A stretch of DNA of 64,000 bases, from assembly GCA_902785695.1 (NCBI GenBank), contig CACZZQ010000012.1, positions 62,001 through 126,000 on the forward strand, written 5' to 3'. The DNA comes from an uncultured Prevotellaceae bacterium (GTDB lineage Bacteria > Bacteroidota > Bacteroidia > Bacteroidales > Bacteroidaceae). The notes below the pieces were generated by a model, which did no database searches, was not told where the DNA came from, and saw only the letters and a program-made list of their open reading frames with translations. This document shows positions 17,526-27,118 of the stretch, piece after piece. A program made the translations under genes and the position numbers. Within the stretch, counting starts at the first letter, position 1; every line of letters begins with the position of its first letter.

Positions 17526-20438
17526 ATGAAACAAAACTACGTAAAGCAAGCATTGTTGGCATTGGCTTTTTGTGCCACTATGCCAACTTTTGCCATTGAG
17601 TTTCCGTCAATCGGTGAAGCACCGCAGAACGGAAAAACCTACATGCTCTTGAGCCGTTCGAACCCAACGAACTTCATGACACGCACTTCCTGGGACGGTG
17701 CATTCTACTTGTTACCCTATAACAAGGAGGACATCAAGAAGGCAGTCATCAAAGCCGTCAAAAACGGCAACGGCACCTGGTCGTTTACACATGACGAGGT
17801 CACATTGGAGGAAGACAGTTCCGAGGTTATCACCACCTATTATGTAGGTATTCCCTCTGGTACCGACAATCTGAATGTCAATTTCAGTGAGCCAGTAGAA
17901 TGGACTATTGAGAATGGCGACTACACTGGTTTCTACAAACTAAAAGCAGGAGAGGGACAAGGTAACGAATTGACTATCGGTGGCTACCTGCATCTGAATG
18001 CAGGAAACCAGTATGCCATTATCAACGAAAGTAGCAACGGCTGGTTCCCCGACTACTTCGGAGGTGTGCAAACGGACGAGGAAGGAACCCCAAAAACTGA
18101 CGAAGAGGGCTACTTACCCATTCCCCTTAACACCATCTCTCAGAACTGGGCTTTTGTAGACACCACCCTCGATCTGACCGTCTACAGACAGAAGATCCAG
18201 TTGTTCCAGATTCTGCAGGATATTGAAGACAACAATCTGAAAGACGAGGCATACAAAGCTGGTTTCCAGAATGCCATTGACGCTGCCCTGACTTATTATC
18301 AGAAGGCCGACTTTACCGAGGAAGATCTGGCAGCCGCCAAGGAGCTCATCGCACCTTACACCAATCTTTACGCCGAAATCGCCGCTGCCAAAGAATTGCT
18401 GGGCGAGAACACGGATGCTACCTTTGAAAAGGCCATCGCCGATGCTACAGCCGCTTTCAATACGAAAGATGCTGACCTGACTGCTGCCCTTGAGACGCTG
18501 AAAACAGCAGAAGAGGCCTATGCCAAGAGTTCTGGCGACCTGACTATCCTCGGTCAGAACATGAGTTTCGAAGATCTTTCCTCACAAGGAGGGAACCAGA
18601 CTTCTGGAGTAGCTGGTGCTCCTACTGGATGGAATGTCTATATCAACGGCAAGCAGGTCACTACTGCCGACGAGGTGAGGGCTGCCGGCATCAGTGCCTG
18701 GCATGGCATTAACAACGACTCTGAAGGCGACACCAAGGATGGAGAGATGTCATTCGGTCTTTGGAACGGTGGTGTACCAGAGTACGAGCTTTCACAAACC
18801 ATCAGCGGTCTGGAAAACGGCACTTACATAGTCAGTGCAGCCTTGATGGTAGGAGCTAACGGAAATGGTTCTCGCCGTACCACACAACGAATCTTCGGCA
18901 ATCTCAACTCCACTTATTTTTCCGGTGACTATAACTATAACGAAGATTTACTGGCTCAGGACGAAATTCATATCTTTGCAGACTTACAAGAGCCTGTCAC
19001 CGACCGACTGATGCAGGAGATTAGCGTTCAGGCATTTGTTTACGACGGCACACTGACTTTCGGTATCCGCACTAACGGCAACTATGCTGCAGCAAACCGT
19101 GAAAGCGGCAACTCTGCCGGTGGCGACGGATGGTTTAAAGTAGATAACTTCCGCATCAGCAAGGCTGGATATATTAAGGACGATGCCCTTACCATCTATC
19201 TGCATTTTGCCAATAAGCTGCAAGATTTGAACAGCCTCAAGATGGAAATGGCCATTTACGACAAACTGGATGCCGCCCTGAAAATCAAAATCGACAACAA
19301 CAGCACGCAACAAGAGATTATTGATGCCATCCTGATATATAAGGATTTATATGCAAAGGCAAAGGCCTCTGTTGACATCTACCAAGATTTCAAGGATGCC
19401 ATAGAAAACGGTATGTATAATCTGATGGACTATGGTAACAGTGCCAGTGCTGACGACTTCAGTGATTTGCTTAATGTGATAGAAGATGCCTATGACGAGG
19501 GTTCTGCTAACGAAGAGCAAATTTTGAATTATATCCAGCAGATAGAAAAAGGCATCGAAATGCTCAAGGCTACAGCCATTGCCATCGGAGACATCACATT
19601 CGCACTGAAGAACCCCAGTTTTGAAGACCTGAGCAACCAGAACAACATTTCCAGCAGTGGTGCAGAGAAGGCACCTAAGGGATGGACACTCTATGTCGAC
19701 GGTGCAGAGGCCGAGACAGTCAGTGGCGGCTGGTGTGCCATCAACGAAGGTGACAATATTAGCGTCACTCTGGAAGATGAGAGCGTTATTAATCATCAAT
19801 ATACCGATGGTGAGCATCTCTGGGGTATCTGGAACTCTAACATACCTGAGGTAGAACTCAGCCAGACACTGAAGAATATGCCTCCGGGAACCTACACTGT
19901 CATGGCCGATGTGATGGTACAGTACAACTGGGCTGGCGACTGCACTACCACGCAGCGCATCTTCGGTAACAACTGCGTACAGATGTGGGGCAAGCCTGAT
20001 GCTTACAGCGAACTGAACCTGCCTGCTGATGCCGTTAACGCAGCCGAACTGACCTACGCCAACCACGTATGTGCACCAGATTTGGAAGGTGCAGAGAATT
20101 CAGACCTGCTGCATCCCATGCAGGTTACCTTCGGTGTGGGTCCTGACAGCACCCTGACGATAGGCTTCCGTACCAACGGCATCAATATCAATGGACAGAA
20201 ATTCGCTGATGGAGGTCTTAACGGACAGGGCTGGTTCAAGGTTGACAACTTCCGTCTGACCTACGATAGCAAGGAGATTCCTACTGACATCCAGGCTATC
20301 AGCGAGGTCAACACTATCCAGTCAGAGATCTATGGTCTCGACGGCACACGTCGTAATGCCCTGCGTCGCGGTATTAACATCATCCGTATGCCTCAGTCTG
20401 ATGGAAGCATGAAATCGAAGAAGATTATCTTCAAGTAG
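17526..20438 (+). CDS. Large secreted modular protein with duplicated lectin-like domain and T9SS-like tail
   Basis: I do not recognise a named family. The 970-aa product has a cleavable signal peptide (MKQNYVKQALLALAFCATMPTFA). An N-terminal region (25-200) is followed by helical linkers, then two copies of a galactose-binding-like beta-sandwich at about 340-545 and 685-915. Both copies share SFEDLSxQ, APxGWxxYxxG, the segment VELSQTL or YELSQTI, TTQRIFGN and GWFKVDNFR. The last 40 residues (EIYGLDGTRRNALRRGINIIRM) resemble the conserved tail of T9SS cargo in Prevotella-like bacteria. It is therefore probably a surface or secreted glycan-binding protein. It has its own promoter and a perfect terminator. 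Confidence 0.7.
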   Translation: MKQNYVKQALLALAFCATMPTFAIEFPSIGEAPQNGKTYMLLSRSNPTNFMTRTSWDGAFYLLPYNKEDIKKAVIKAVKNGNGTWSFTHDEVTLEEDSSEVITTYYVGIPSGTDNLNVNFSEPVEWTIENGDYTGFYKLKAGEGQGNELTIGGYLHLNAGNQYAIINESSNGWFPDYFGGVQTDEEGTPKTDEEGYLPIPLNTISQNWAFVDTTLDLTVYRQKIQLFQILQDIEDNNLKDEAYKAGFQNAIDAALTYYQKADFTEEDLAAAKELIAPYTNLYAEIAAAKELLGENTDATFEKAIADATAAFNTKDADLTAALETLKTAEEAYAKSSGDLTILGQNMSFEDLSSQGGNQTSGVAGAPTGWNVYINGKQVTTADEVRAAGISAWHGINNDSEGDTKDGEMSFGLWNGGVPEYELSQTISGLENGTYIVSAALMVGANGNGSRRTTQRIFGNLNSTYFSGDYNYNEDLLAQDEIHIFADLQEPVTDRLMQEISVQAFVYDGTLTFGIRTNGNYAAANRESGNSAGGDGWFKVDNFRISKAGYIKDDALTIYLHFANKLQDLNSLKMEMAIYDKLDAALKIKIDNNSTQQEIIDAILIYKDLYAKAKASVDIYQDFKDAIENGMYNLMDYGNSASADDFSDLLNVIEDAYDEGSANEEQILNYIQQIEKGIEMLKATAIAIGDITFALKNPSFEDLSNQNNISSSGAEKAPKGWTLYVDGAEAETVSGGWCAINEGDNISVTLEDESVINHQYTDGEHLWGIWNSNIPEVELSQTLKNMPPGTYTVMADVMVQYNWAGDCTTTQRIFGNNCVQMWGKPDAYSELNLPADAVNAAELTYANHVCAPDLEGAENSDLLHPMQVTFGVGPDSTLTIGFRTNGININGQKFADGGLNGQGWFKVDNFRLTYDSKEIPTDIQAISEVNTIQSEIYGLDGTRRNALRRGINIIRMPQSDGSMKSKKIIFK

Positions 20439-20470
20439 AAAAAGATGGCCTCATAAGAGGTTTCCAATGT

Positions 20471-20519
20471 AAAAAAATCTGAATATCCCGTAAAATCATG
20501 GGGTATTCAGATTTTTTTT
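20471..20519. terminator. Long bidirectional-type terminator
   Basis: AAAAAAATCTGAATATCCC and GGGGTATTCAGATTTTTTT form a 19-bp stem (one G-T pair) around a 10-nt loop. It terminates the upstream gene, and its distal arm runs straight into the parC -7 element at 20521. Confidence 0.9.
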
Positions 20520-20520
20520 G

Positions 20521-20528
20521 TACCTTTG
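20521..20528 (+). promoter_or_regulatory. -7 element of the parC promoter
   Basis: TACCTTTG immediately follows the terminator T-run. The -33 region would fall inside the terminator stem, and no standard TTTG is seen there. Confidence 0.55.
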
Positions 20529-20555
20529 CAAACAGACTGAAAACCATAGTATACA

Positions 20556-23303
20556 ATGGAAGACGAAAAGAAAGACGAAGAATTGATAGAGATGAACGAT
20601 GAAGAGCAGGGGTCGGAAGGACATTCTGACTACAAGCCGGTGAACCGTTTCGACGCTTCGGTGGTACACCACCTAAGCGGTATGTATCAGAACTGGTTCC
20701 TGGACTATGCGTCGTATGTCATTCTGGAACGTGCCGTGCCGCATATCGAGGACGGTCTGAAACCCGTGCAGCGACGCATCCTACATTCGATGAAGCGCAT
20801 GGACGATGGACGCTATAATAAGGTGGCCAATATCGTGGGACATACCATGCAGTTCCATCCTCATGGCGATGCCTCTATCGGTGATGCCCTGGTACAGTTG
20901 GGACAAAAGGATCTGCTCATCGATACGCAGGGTAACTGGGGTAACATCCTCACAGGCGACCGTGCTGCTGCTCCCCGTTATATTGAGGCTCGTCTGTCGA
21001 AATTTGCTCTGGACACCGTCTTCAACCCCAAGACCACCGAGTGGCAGCTCAGCTACGACGGCCGTAACAAGGAGCCCATCACGCTTCCTGTGAAGTTTCC
21101 ATTACTGCTTTCACAGGGTGCCGAAGGTATTGCCGTAGGTCTGTCTTCCAAGATTCTGCCACATAACTTCTGTGAGATCTGCGATGCATCCATCTCATAT
21201 CTGCACGGTGAGGAGTTCCACCTCTATCCCGACTTCCAGACGGGTGGCTCTATCGATGTATCGAAATATAATGACGGCCAGCGTGGTGGCGTGCTGAAGG
21301 TGCGTGCCAAGATAGAGAAGCTGGACCAGAAGACACTCGTCATCCGCGACCTGCCCTATTCCAAGACCGTTGACAGTCTGATTGACAGCATCAAGAAAGC
21401 CATTGAGAAGGGCAAGATCAAGGCTCGCCATGTGGATGACCTGACATCGGCCTCGGTGGAGATTCAGATACACCTCATGCCAGGCATCAGCAGCGATAAG
21501 ACCATTGATGCCCTCTATGCCTTTACCGACTGCGAGATCAGTATCTCGCCCAACTGCTGCGTCATCAAGGACGAAAAACCACAGTTCCTCACCGTGAGCG
21601 ATGTGCTCATCCACAGTGCCGAGCGCACCAAAGACCTGATTCGTCAAGAACTGGAAATCAGGAAAAACGAATTGCTGGAGCAGTATCATTTCTGCTCATT
21701 AGAGAAGATCTTCATCGAGGAACGCATCTATAAGGACAAGAAATTCGAGGAAGCACCCAATGTGGATAAGGTGTGCGAGCATATCGACACCCGACTGACA
21801 CCTTATTATCCGCAGTTGGTGCGTGAAGTCACCAAGGACGACATCCTGCGTCTGCTGGAAATCAAGATGCAGCGCATTCTGAAGTTCAACAAGGAGAAGG
21901 CTGACGAGCTGATGGCTCGCATCAAGGCCGAGATTGAAGAGATTGACCGCGACCTGAACAACCTCACGGAGGTGACTGCAGCCTGGTTCCAGTTCCTCAA
22001 GGACAAGTACGGCAAAGACCATCCGCGACTGACCGAGATACGCAACTTCGACACCATCGAGGCCACAAAAGTGGCCGAAGCCAACCAGAAGCTCTACATC
22101 AACCGTCAGGAGGGATTCATCGGCACGGGCCTGAAGAAAGACGAGTTTGTGTGCAACTGCTCCGACATCGACGACATCATCATCTTCTACCGCGACGGAA
22201 AGTTCAAGGTGGTTCGTGTGGCTGAAAAACTCTTTGTCGGCAAGAGCGTACTGTGGCTCAGCGTGTTCAAGAAGAACGACAAGCGCACCATCTATAACAT
22301 GATATACCGCGACGGCAAGTCTGGTCCCTGCTATATCAAGCGTTTCAACGTGACGGGTATCACACGCGATCGTGAGGTAGACCTGACACAAGGGACACCA
22401 GGTTCCAAGGTGATGTACTTCACCGCCAACCCCAACGGTGAGGCCGAGGTCATCAAGGTGACGCTCGAAGCTTCCGTTCAGGCCGCCCATCCACGTATGA
22501 GTCTGTTCCTGGAGCGTTCGTTCGCCTCCATCGACATCAAGGGACGCACGTCGAAGGGCAACCTGCTGACGAAATTCCCCGTTCACCGCATCACGCTGAA
22601 GAGTCAGGGACACTCCACACTGGGCGGTCGTAAGGTGTGGTTCGACCCTGATGTCAACCGTCTGAACTACGATGAGCACGGCACGCTGCTGGGTGAGTTC
22701 TTTGATGATGACCAAATCCTGGTGATTCTGAAGAACGGCGATTTCTACCTGAGCAACTTCGATGCCAACAACCACTATGAGGAAAACATCAGTCGCATAG
22801 AGAAATATCAGGCCGACAAGGTGTGGACCTGCGTGCTTTTCGATGCCGACAACCAAGGTTATCCCTATATGAAACGCTTCCAGATGGAGGCTACGAAGCG
22901 CAAACAGAACTACCTCGGTGAAAACCCGCAGTCCATGCAGGTATTGCTCACGGATGTGGCCTATCCACGCATCAAGGTAACCTACGGCGGTCCCGATGCT
23001 TTCCGCAATGCCGAGGAGATTGATGCCGAGCAGTTTATCGGCGTGAAGGGCTTCAAGGCCAAGGGCAAGCGCATCAGCACCTATCAGATAGAGAGTATTG
23101 AGGAACTGGAACCGATAAGGGAAGCCCCCCTTTCATCCCCCGAGGGGGACACGATAGACCCTTCTACCAGCAATTCTACAGAAGCCCCCTCGGGGGCCGT
23201 ATTGGGGGCTTCGGAGAACCTTGACCCCGATGCAGGTAAGAGTCAACAGCAGATTATTGACGAGATGACTGGTCAGCTAAGACTATTTGATGATGAAGTG
23301 TAA
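20556..23303 (+). CDS. parC: DNA topoisomerase IV subunit A
   Basis: This is the DNA-cleaving subunit of topoisomerase IV, acting with ParE in chromosome decatenation (915 aa). The winged-helix core has [21 protein letters not shown], and the catalytic tyrosine is Y142 in AAPRY. A coiled coil at about 430-480 and a weak beta-propeller C-terminal domain follow. A GyrA-type QRRGG box is not seen, which favours ParC over GyrA. The segment at residues about 855-890 ([13 protein letters not shown] and [11 protein letters not shown]) is encoded by two GC-rich palindromes and looks inserted near the C-terminus. The 3' end overlaps the DUF3316 gene by 14 bp. Confidence 0.9.
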   Translation: MEDEKKDEELIEMNDEEQGSEGHSDYKPVNRFDASVVHHLSGMYQNWFLDYASYVILERAVPHIEDGLKPVQRRILHSMKRMDDGRYNKVANIVGHTMQFHPHGDASIGDALVQLGQKDLLIDTQGNWGNILTGDRAAAPRYIEARLSKFALDTVFNPKTTEWQLSYDGRNKEPITLPVKFPLLLSQGAEGIAVGLSSKILPHNFCEICDASISYLHGEEFHLYPDFQTGGSIDVSKYNDGQRGGVLKVRAKIEKLDQKTLVIRDLPYSKTVDSLIDSIKKAIEKGKIKARHVDDLTSASVEIQIHLMPGISSDKTIDALYAFTDCEISISPNCCVIKDEKPQFLTVSDVLIHSAERTKDLIRQELEIRKNELLEQYHFCSLEKIFIEERIYKDKKFEEAPNVDKVCEHIDTRLTPYYPQLVREVTKDDILRLLEIKMQRILKFNKEKADELMARIKAEIEEIDRDLNNLTEVTAAWFQFLKDKYGKDHPRLTEIRNFDTIEATKVAEANQKLYINRQEGFIGTGLKKDEFVCNCSDIDDIIIFYRDGKFKVVRVAEKLFVGKSVLWLSVFKKNDKRTIYNMIYRDGKSGPCYIKRFNVTGITRDREVDLTQGTPGSKVMYFTANPNGEAEVIKVTLEASVQAAHPRMSLFLERSFASIDIKGRTSKGNLLTKFPVHRITLKSQGHSTLGGRKVWFDPDVNRLNYDEHGTLLGEFFDDDQILVILKNGDFYLSNFDANNHYEENISRIEKYQADKVWTCVLFDADNQGYPYMKRFQMEATKRKQNYLGENPQSMQVLLTDVAYPRIKVTYGGPDAFRNAEEIDAEQFIGVKGFKAKGKRISTYQIESIEELEPIREAPLSSPEGDTIDPSTSNSTEAPSGAVLGASENLDPDAGKSQQQIIDEMTGQLRLFDDEV
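23130..23215. repeat. Pair of GC-rich palindromes inside parC
   Basis: TCCCCCGAGGGGGA and GCCCCCTCGGGGGC, about 40 bp apart, are read in frame as SSPEGDT and APSGAVLGA. The arrangement mirrors the pair in the AAA ATPase gene. Confidence 0.88.
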
Positions 23304-24045
23304 ACAGTGGTTGACGGTTATTGGTTGGCTGTTGGCTATTGGAAGCACCTATGCCCAGAGCAGCTATCAGTTCGGCATCGGGCGCACCCAAGTGCTCGAT
23401 ACCTATCTGACACAAGAGAAGTTCAAGGGTACGGGCATCACCTTCCTCAATGTCAACGAGCGAGCCAAGCAGGGGAAGCAATGGTCAACCGTCTGGCAGC
23501 ACCAGCTGAACCTCTCCGTGGTGAAAGACCGCAGTAAAGACGGTTCTGAGATGGAGGGTGCCTATAACCTGTATATCGGACGCTATCGGGCCTGGCATCT
23601 GTTTGACAATCAGTTGAAATTGCAGGCAGGAGCCTTGGGCGACCTCGGTTTGGGCTTTATCTACAACACCCGCAACACCAACAACCCGGCACAGGCACGG
23701 GCCGCCCTTCAAATACGTCCTTCTGGCATCGCCACCTACACCGTCAACAAGTTCACGTTCCGCTACGAGCTCGATCTGCCTCTTATAGGCTTAGCTTTCA
23801 GTCCTAACTACGGACAGTCGTACTACGAGATCTTTTCTTTAGGCAACTACGACCATAACATCGTGCCCACCACCTTTGTCTCACAACCCTCCTTCCGACA
23901 ACAACTAACAGCTGCATGGCAGTTCAGCAAATCGACAGCCCTCAGTGTGGGCTATCTGGGTGACTACCAGCAGCTGCAAGTCAACAACCTGAAGCAGCAC
24001 GTTCTGACGCACCGCTTCATGGTTGGCATTGTTCGGGGATTATGA
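23290..24045 (+). CDS. DUF3316 outer-membrane/secreted protein
   Basis: The 251-aa protein has a signal peptide ([20 protein letters not shown], cleavage after YAQ). Alternating hydrophobic strands such as [22 protein letters not shown] and [19 protein letters not shown] and a C-terminal aromatic-rich strand ending GIVRGL suggest a small beta-barrel. It matches what I know of DUF3316; the function is unknown. I use ATG 23290 (23293 is equally possible), inside the parC 3' end, so the two are translationally coupled. It meets the Zn-dehydrogenase gene tail to tail with a 6-bp overlap. Confidence 0.8.
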   Translation: MMKCKQWLTVIGWLLAIGSTYAQSSYQFGIGRTQVLDTYLTQEKFKGTGITFLNVNERAKQGKQWSTVWQHQLNLSVVKDRSKDGSEMEGAYNLYIGRYRAWHLFDNQLKLQAGALGDLGLGFIYNTRNTNNPAQARAALQIRPSGIATYTVNKFTFRYELDLPLIGLAFSPNYGQSYYEIFSLGNYDHNIVPTTFVSQPSFRQQLTAAWQFSKSTALSVGYLGDYQQLQVNNLKQHVLTHRFMVGIVRGL

Positions 24046-25062
24046 GAAATCCACCAAGATACGGAACACCTTACCGGGGTTCTCGCTCCACCAGCGCATG
24101 GTGTCGAGAGCCTCTTCCGGTTTGATGACCTTTGTTATCAAATCGTCAACAGGACACGTACCACGCTCCAGATAACGGATCACAGCACGGAAGTCGCTGG
24201 GCTGGGCATTGCGTGATCCACGGATATCCAACTCTTTCTGCACGAAGTACTTTGTCTGGAACGACACCTCGGACTTGGCATAACCGATACAGGTGACGCG
24301 ACCCGTAAAGGCAACCTCATTGACTGCCATCTGATAGGTAGGCACACTGCCCACAGCCTCGATGACCACATCAGGACCGAAGCCTCCCGTCATCTCCGAC
24401 AGACGCTGATGTACGTCCTCCTTGATGGTGTTGACGGTATAGGTGGCACCCATCTTCTTGGCAAGTGCCAGCTTCTCATCGTCGATATCAGCTGCAATGA
24501 CAGTAGCACCACGCATCACTGAGCGCACAATGGCACCCATGCCCACCATACCACAACCGATAACCATCACCACGTCGATATCCGTTACCTGAGCACGGCT
24601 CACGGCATGGAAGCCTACGCTCATAGGCTCTACCAATGCCGTCACTTTCGGAGTCAGTGTGCCTGCGGGAATGATCTTCTCCCAAGGCAGCACGATATAC
24701 TCCTTCATGGCACCGTTGCGCTGTACGCCCAGCGTCTCGTTATGCTGACAGGCATTGACTCGCTGGTTTCGGCATGAGGCACACTTGCCGCAGTTGGTAT
24801 AGGGATTACAGGTCACCACCATACCAGGCTTCAAGTTCTCAGGCACGTTGGCACCTACGGCCTCTATCACTGCACCCACCTCATGACCGGGGATCACGGG
24901 GTTCAGTGCCATCGTGTTACGTCCCATGAAGGTATTGATGTCCGAACCGCAGAAGCCCACATAACAGAGTTTCAGCATCACCTCACCAGCACCTGGTTGC
25001 TCAGGCTTTGGAAGGTCCACAATGTTTAATTCTTGTGAATGTGTAATTTGAATTGCTTTCAT
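24040..25062 (-). CDS. Zinc-binding medium-chain dehydrogenase
   Basis: This is a medium-chain alcohol/polyol dehydrogenase of about 340 aa. The catalytic zinc site is [13 protein letters not shown] with GHEVGAV; the structural zinc cysteines are [21 protein letters not shown]. The Rossmann motif [12 protein letters not shown] binds NAD(P). It resembles threonine/L-iditol/galactitol-phosphate dehydrogenases. At the end of the deoxysugar cluster it probably oxidises a sugar-acid or ketosugar intermediate, but the substrate cannot be read from sequence. I chose [10 protein letters not shown] (25062) as start because the family begins there. The 25063-25229 spacer carries the ATTCGTG/GGTAATTC repeats. 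Confidence 0.88.
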   Translation of the reverse strand: MKAIQITHSQELNIVDLPKPEQPGAGEVMLKLCYVGFCGSDINTFMGRNTMALNPVIPGHEVGAVIEAVGANVPENLKPGMVVTCNPYTNCGKCASCRNQRVNACQHNETLGVQRNGAMKEYIVLPWEKIIPAGTLTPKVTALVEPMSVGFHAVSRAQVTDIDVVMVIGCGMVGMGAIVRSVMRGATVIAADIDDEKLALAKKMGATYTVNTIKEDVHQRLSEMTGGFGPDVVIEAVGSVPTYQMAVNEVAFTGRVTCIGYAKSEVSFQTKYFVQKELDIRGSRNAQPSDFRAVIRYLERGTCPVDDLITKVIKPEEALDTMRWWSENPGKVFRILVDFS

Positions 25063-25100
25063 TATCTTTACATTTAATTTATCTTTTGTTTTTAACATAT

Positions 25101-25222
25101 AATTACCATAAATTACCCACGAATTATCATTAATTATTAATTGAAAAAATTATTATATGAAAAATTATATGGGCAATTATATGGTCATTCGTGTTTAAAA
25201 ATCAAAAAATGGTAATTCGTTT
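25101..25222. repeat. AT-rich intergenic repeat (ATTCGTG / GGTAATTC type)
   Basis: The spacer holds inverted and direct copies of a short motif: TTACCATAAATTACCCACG and GAATTATCATTAATT on one side, ATGGTCATTCGTGTTTAA and TGGTAATTCG on the other. A related spacer occurs at 53189-53224. These look like a dispersed intergenic repeat family. Confidence 0.6.
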
Positions 25223-25229
25223 CCTTTTT

Positions 25230-26120
25230 CTACTCTGACATATTTTTTATATACGGTAATTCGGGAAGATTAGAGAACCCATAGAACGTCTTGGCGTTCT
25301 CACCCAGGAAGAGTGTCTTTTCTTCTTCACTCAGTTCCTTGCTCTTGCTCACGAAGTCATAAGACATTCTATAGGTGATGGCCGTGATAGTACGGGGATA
25401 GTCGGAACCCCACATCAGTCGGTCCCACCCCACCCATTCGGCTGCCTCACGGATACGACGCACAGCCGTGGGGAAGGGATAGTACTCCGGATTGTAGAGC
25501 CACGTGATACCACCCGACTCCACCATCACTTTCTCGCCCTCACGTGCCAGCATCACCTGACTGCGGAACGAGTCAGTGGTGGGCATTCCAAAATGACCGA
25601 TAGCCACACGCAGCTGCGGACATTCCTGAATGATCTCGCGCATCTGGGCAATCTGCTTTTCGTCATCGCCCAGACACATTGAGCACACCATATTATTGTC
25701 TTCCATCAGTTTGAAGACTGGCATCAGGTCGGTCAGAGGCTGCGTAATACGATGACCGGGGAAGGCAATTCCCTTCAGTCCCATCTCCACGACGGTCTTT
25801 GCCTCATCAATATTCCAAGCCATTCCCATACAGAAGAAACGGTCGGGATAGCGACGCTGCACGTCGGCCAGATAGTCGTTCTGACAGCCATCGATGAGTT
25901 CCTGTACCACGACGGCTCCACCCACCTGTGCATAGTCCATGTTCGATAAAAAGACCTCGGCCGTGTTCTTGCCGTCAATCATGAAGGGCGGCAACATCTG
26001 CACCTCCTCGTCAAAGAAGATGCTGCGTCCGTTCTTCAGCGACAGGATGCGTTTCCCGTCAATCACCGTGTCCTGTTTCAGCCACAAATGACTGTGAGCA
26101 TCGATTATGAGTTTGCCCAT
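25230..26120 (-). CDS. Amidohydrolase-2 family protein, probable sugar lactonase
   Basis: The 296-aa TIM-barrel metallohydrolase has the N-terminal DAHSHLW metal motif, GIAFPGHR in the middle, AIGHFGMP and a late GSDYPRT aspartate motif, as in amidohydrolase-2 lactonases that open L-fucono-, L-rhamnono- or 4-sulfomuconolactones. It overlaps the aldo/keto reductase gene by 16 bp, so the pair probably oxidises a sugar to its lactone and opens it. No signal peptide is present, so it is cytoplasmic. A hydrolase of another small substrate is possible. Confidence 0.8.
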   Translation of the reverse strand: MGKLIIDAHSHLWLKQDTVIDGKRILSLKNGRSIFFDEEVQMLPPFMIDGKNTAEVFLSNMDYAQVGGAVVVQELIDGCQNDYLADVQRRYPDRFFCMGMAWNIDEAKTVVEMGLKGIAFPGHRITQPLTDLMPVFKLMEDNNMVCSMCLGDDEKQIAQMREIIQECPQLRVAIGHFGMPTTDSFRSQVMLAREGEKVMVESGGITWLYNPEYYPFPTAVRRIREAAEWVGWDRLMWGSDYPRTITAITYRMSYDFVSKSKELSEEEKTLFLGENAKTFYGFSNLPELPYIKNMSE

Positions 26121-27052
26121 GTCACGCGCTGTTGATTGCCGATAATCTCCTTCACCTCACGAACCAAGTCCCAGTCGGGTTCCTCGTTAGCCCATTCTAT
26201 GTTACGACGTACGTTGGCAGGATTAGCTGACGAGAAGAGTGTTGAAGCAATACGGGGGTTGCTCACGCTGAACTGTACAGCCAGTTTTTCTATGGGATAG
26301 CCTTTCTCGTTGCAATAGGCAGCTGCTTTCTGACAAGCCTCCACCAATGCCTTGGGAGCAGGATGCCAGTCGGGCACACCACGTTGTGAGAGCAGTCCCA
26401 TCGACAGGGGCGATGCATTCACGATGCCGATGCCCTGCTGCTCGAAAAAGTCCAGATAATCCACGATGGCATCATCATTCAGCGTATAGTGACAGAAGTT
26501 CAGGATACTTTCCACGATGCCCTTCTCACTATGTTCGATGACCCATTTCAGGTTCTCCAACTGCAGGTCGGTGATGCCTACATGTCCCACCACGCCCTTT
26601 TCACGCAGTTCCACCAGTGCAGGCAGTGTCTCATCGACTACCAACTGCAGACCACCGGGACGAGCAGCCTGGAACTCGATGTCGTGTACATTGATCAGGT
26701 CGATATAGTCGATACCCAGACGCTCCATACTCTCATACACGCTGTCGGTGACGCGCTTGGCTGAGTAGTCCCATGTGTTCACACCGTCCTTGCCGTAACG
26801 ACCTACCTTCGTACTCAGGTAATACTTCTCCCGGGGGATGTTCCTCAAGGCTTTGCCTAATACGGTCTCAGCCTTGTAATGACCGTAGTACGGACTCACA
26901 TCGATAAAGTTGATACCACCCTCGATGGCTGTTTCCACAGCCTCGAAACTCTCTTTCTCATTGGTCTCACGAAAGACACTGCCCAGTGACGAAGCACCGA
27001 AGCTCAAGTGGGAAATCTTCATTCCCGTCTTACCTAATTCTGTATATCTCAT
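26105..27052 (-). CDS. Aldo/keto reductase, probable L-fucose/L-galactose dehydrogenase
   Basis: The 315-aa TIM-barrel oxidoreductase has the AKR tetrad: FIDVSPYYGHYKAE (Asp and Tyr), LSTKVGRYG (Lys) and INVHDIEF (His), plus an NAD(P)-binding C-terminal segment. It resembles plant L-galactose and bacterial L-fucose 1-dehydrogenases. With the mutarotase, the FucP-type permease and the lactonase next door, oxidation of L-fucose (or a related 6-deoxysugar) at C1 is the most likely role. The 66-bp spacer to the AraC gene consists of 8-bp A/T tandem repeats (27058-27118). Confidence 0.82.
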   Translation of the reverse strand: MRYTELGKTGMKISHLSFGASSLGSVFRETNEKESFEAVETAIEGGINFIDVSPYYGHYKAETVLGKALRNIPREKYYLSTKVGRYGKDGVNTWDYSAKRVTDSVYESMERLGIDYIDLINVHDIEFQAARPGGLQLVVDETLPALVELREKGVVGHVGITDLQLENLKWVIEHSEKGIVESILNFCHYTLNDDAIVDYLDFFEQQGIGIVNASPLSMGLLSQRGVPDWHPAPKALVEACQKAAAYCNEKGYPIEKLAVQFSVSNPRIASTLFSSANPANVRRNIEWANEEPDWDLVREVKEIIGNQQRVTWANS

Positions 27053-27057
27053 TACTT

Positions 27058-27118
27058 TAATAATTTAATTTTTCAATTTTTCAATTTTTAAATTCTTTAA
27101 TTTTTAAATTTTTAAATT
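27058..27118. repeat. AT-rich 8-bp tandem repeats
   Basis: Copies of AATTTTTC and AATTTTTA-like octamers fill the spacer between the AraC gene and the aldo/keto reductase gene. Confidence 0.6.

Noticed and set aside
21699..22856. Long antisense open frame (385 codons) inside parC
   Set aside because: It lies opposite the well-conserved parC core, has no recognisable domain and no promoter; it is a result of codon bias.
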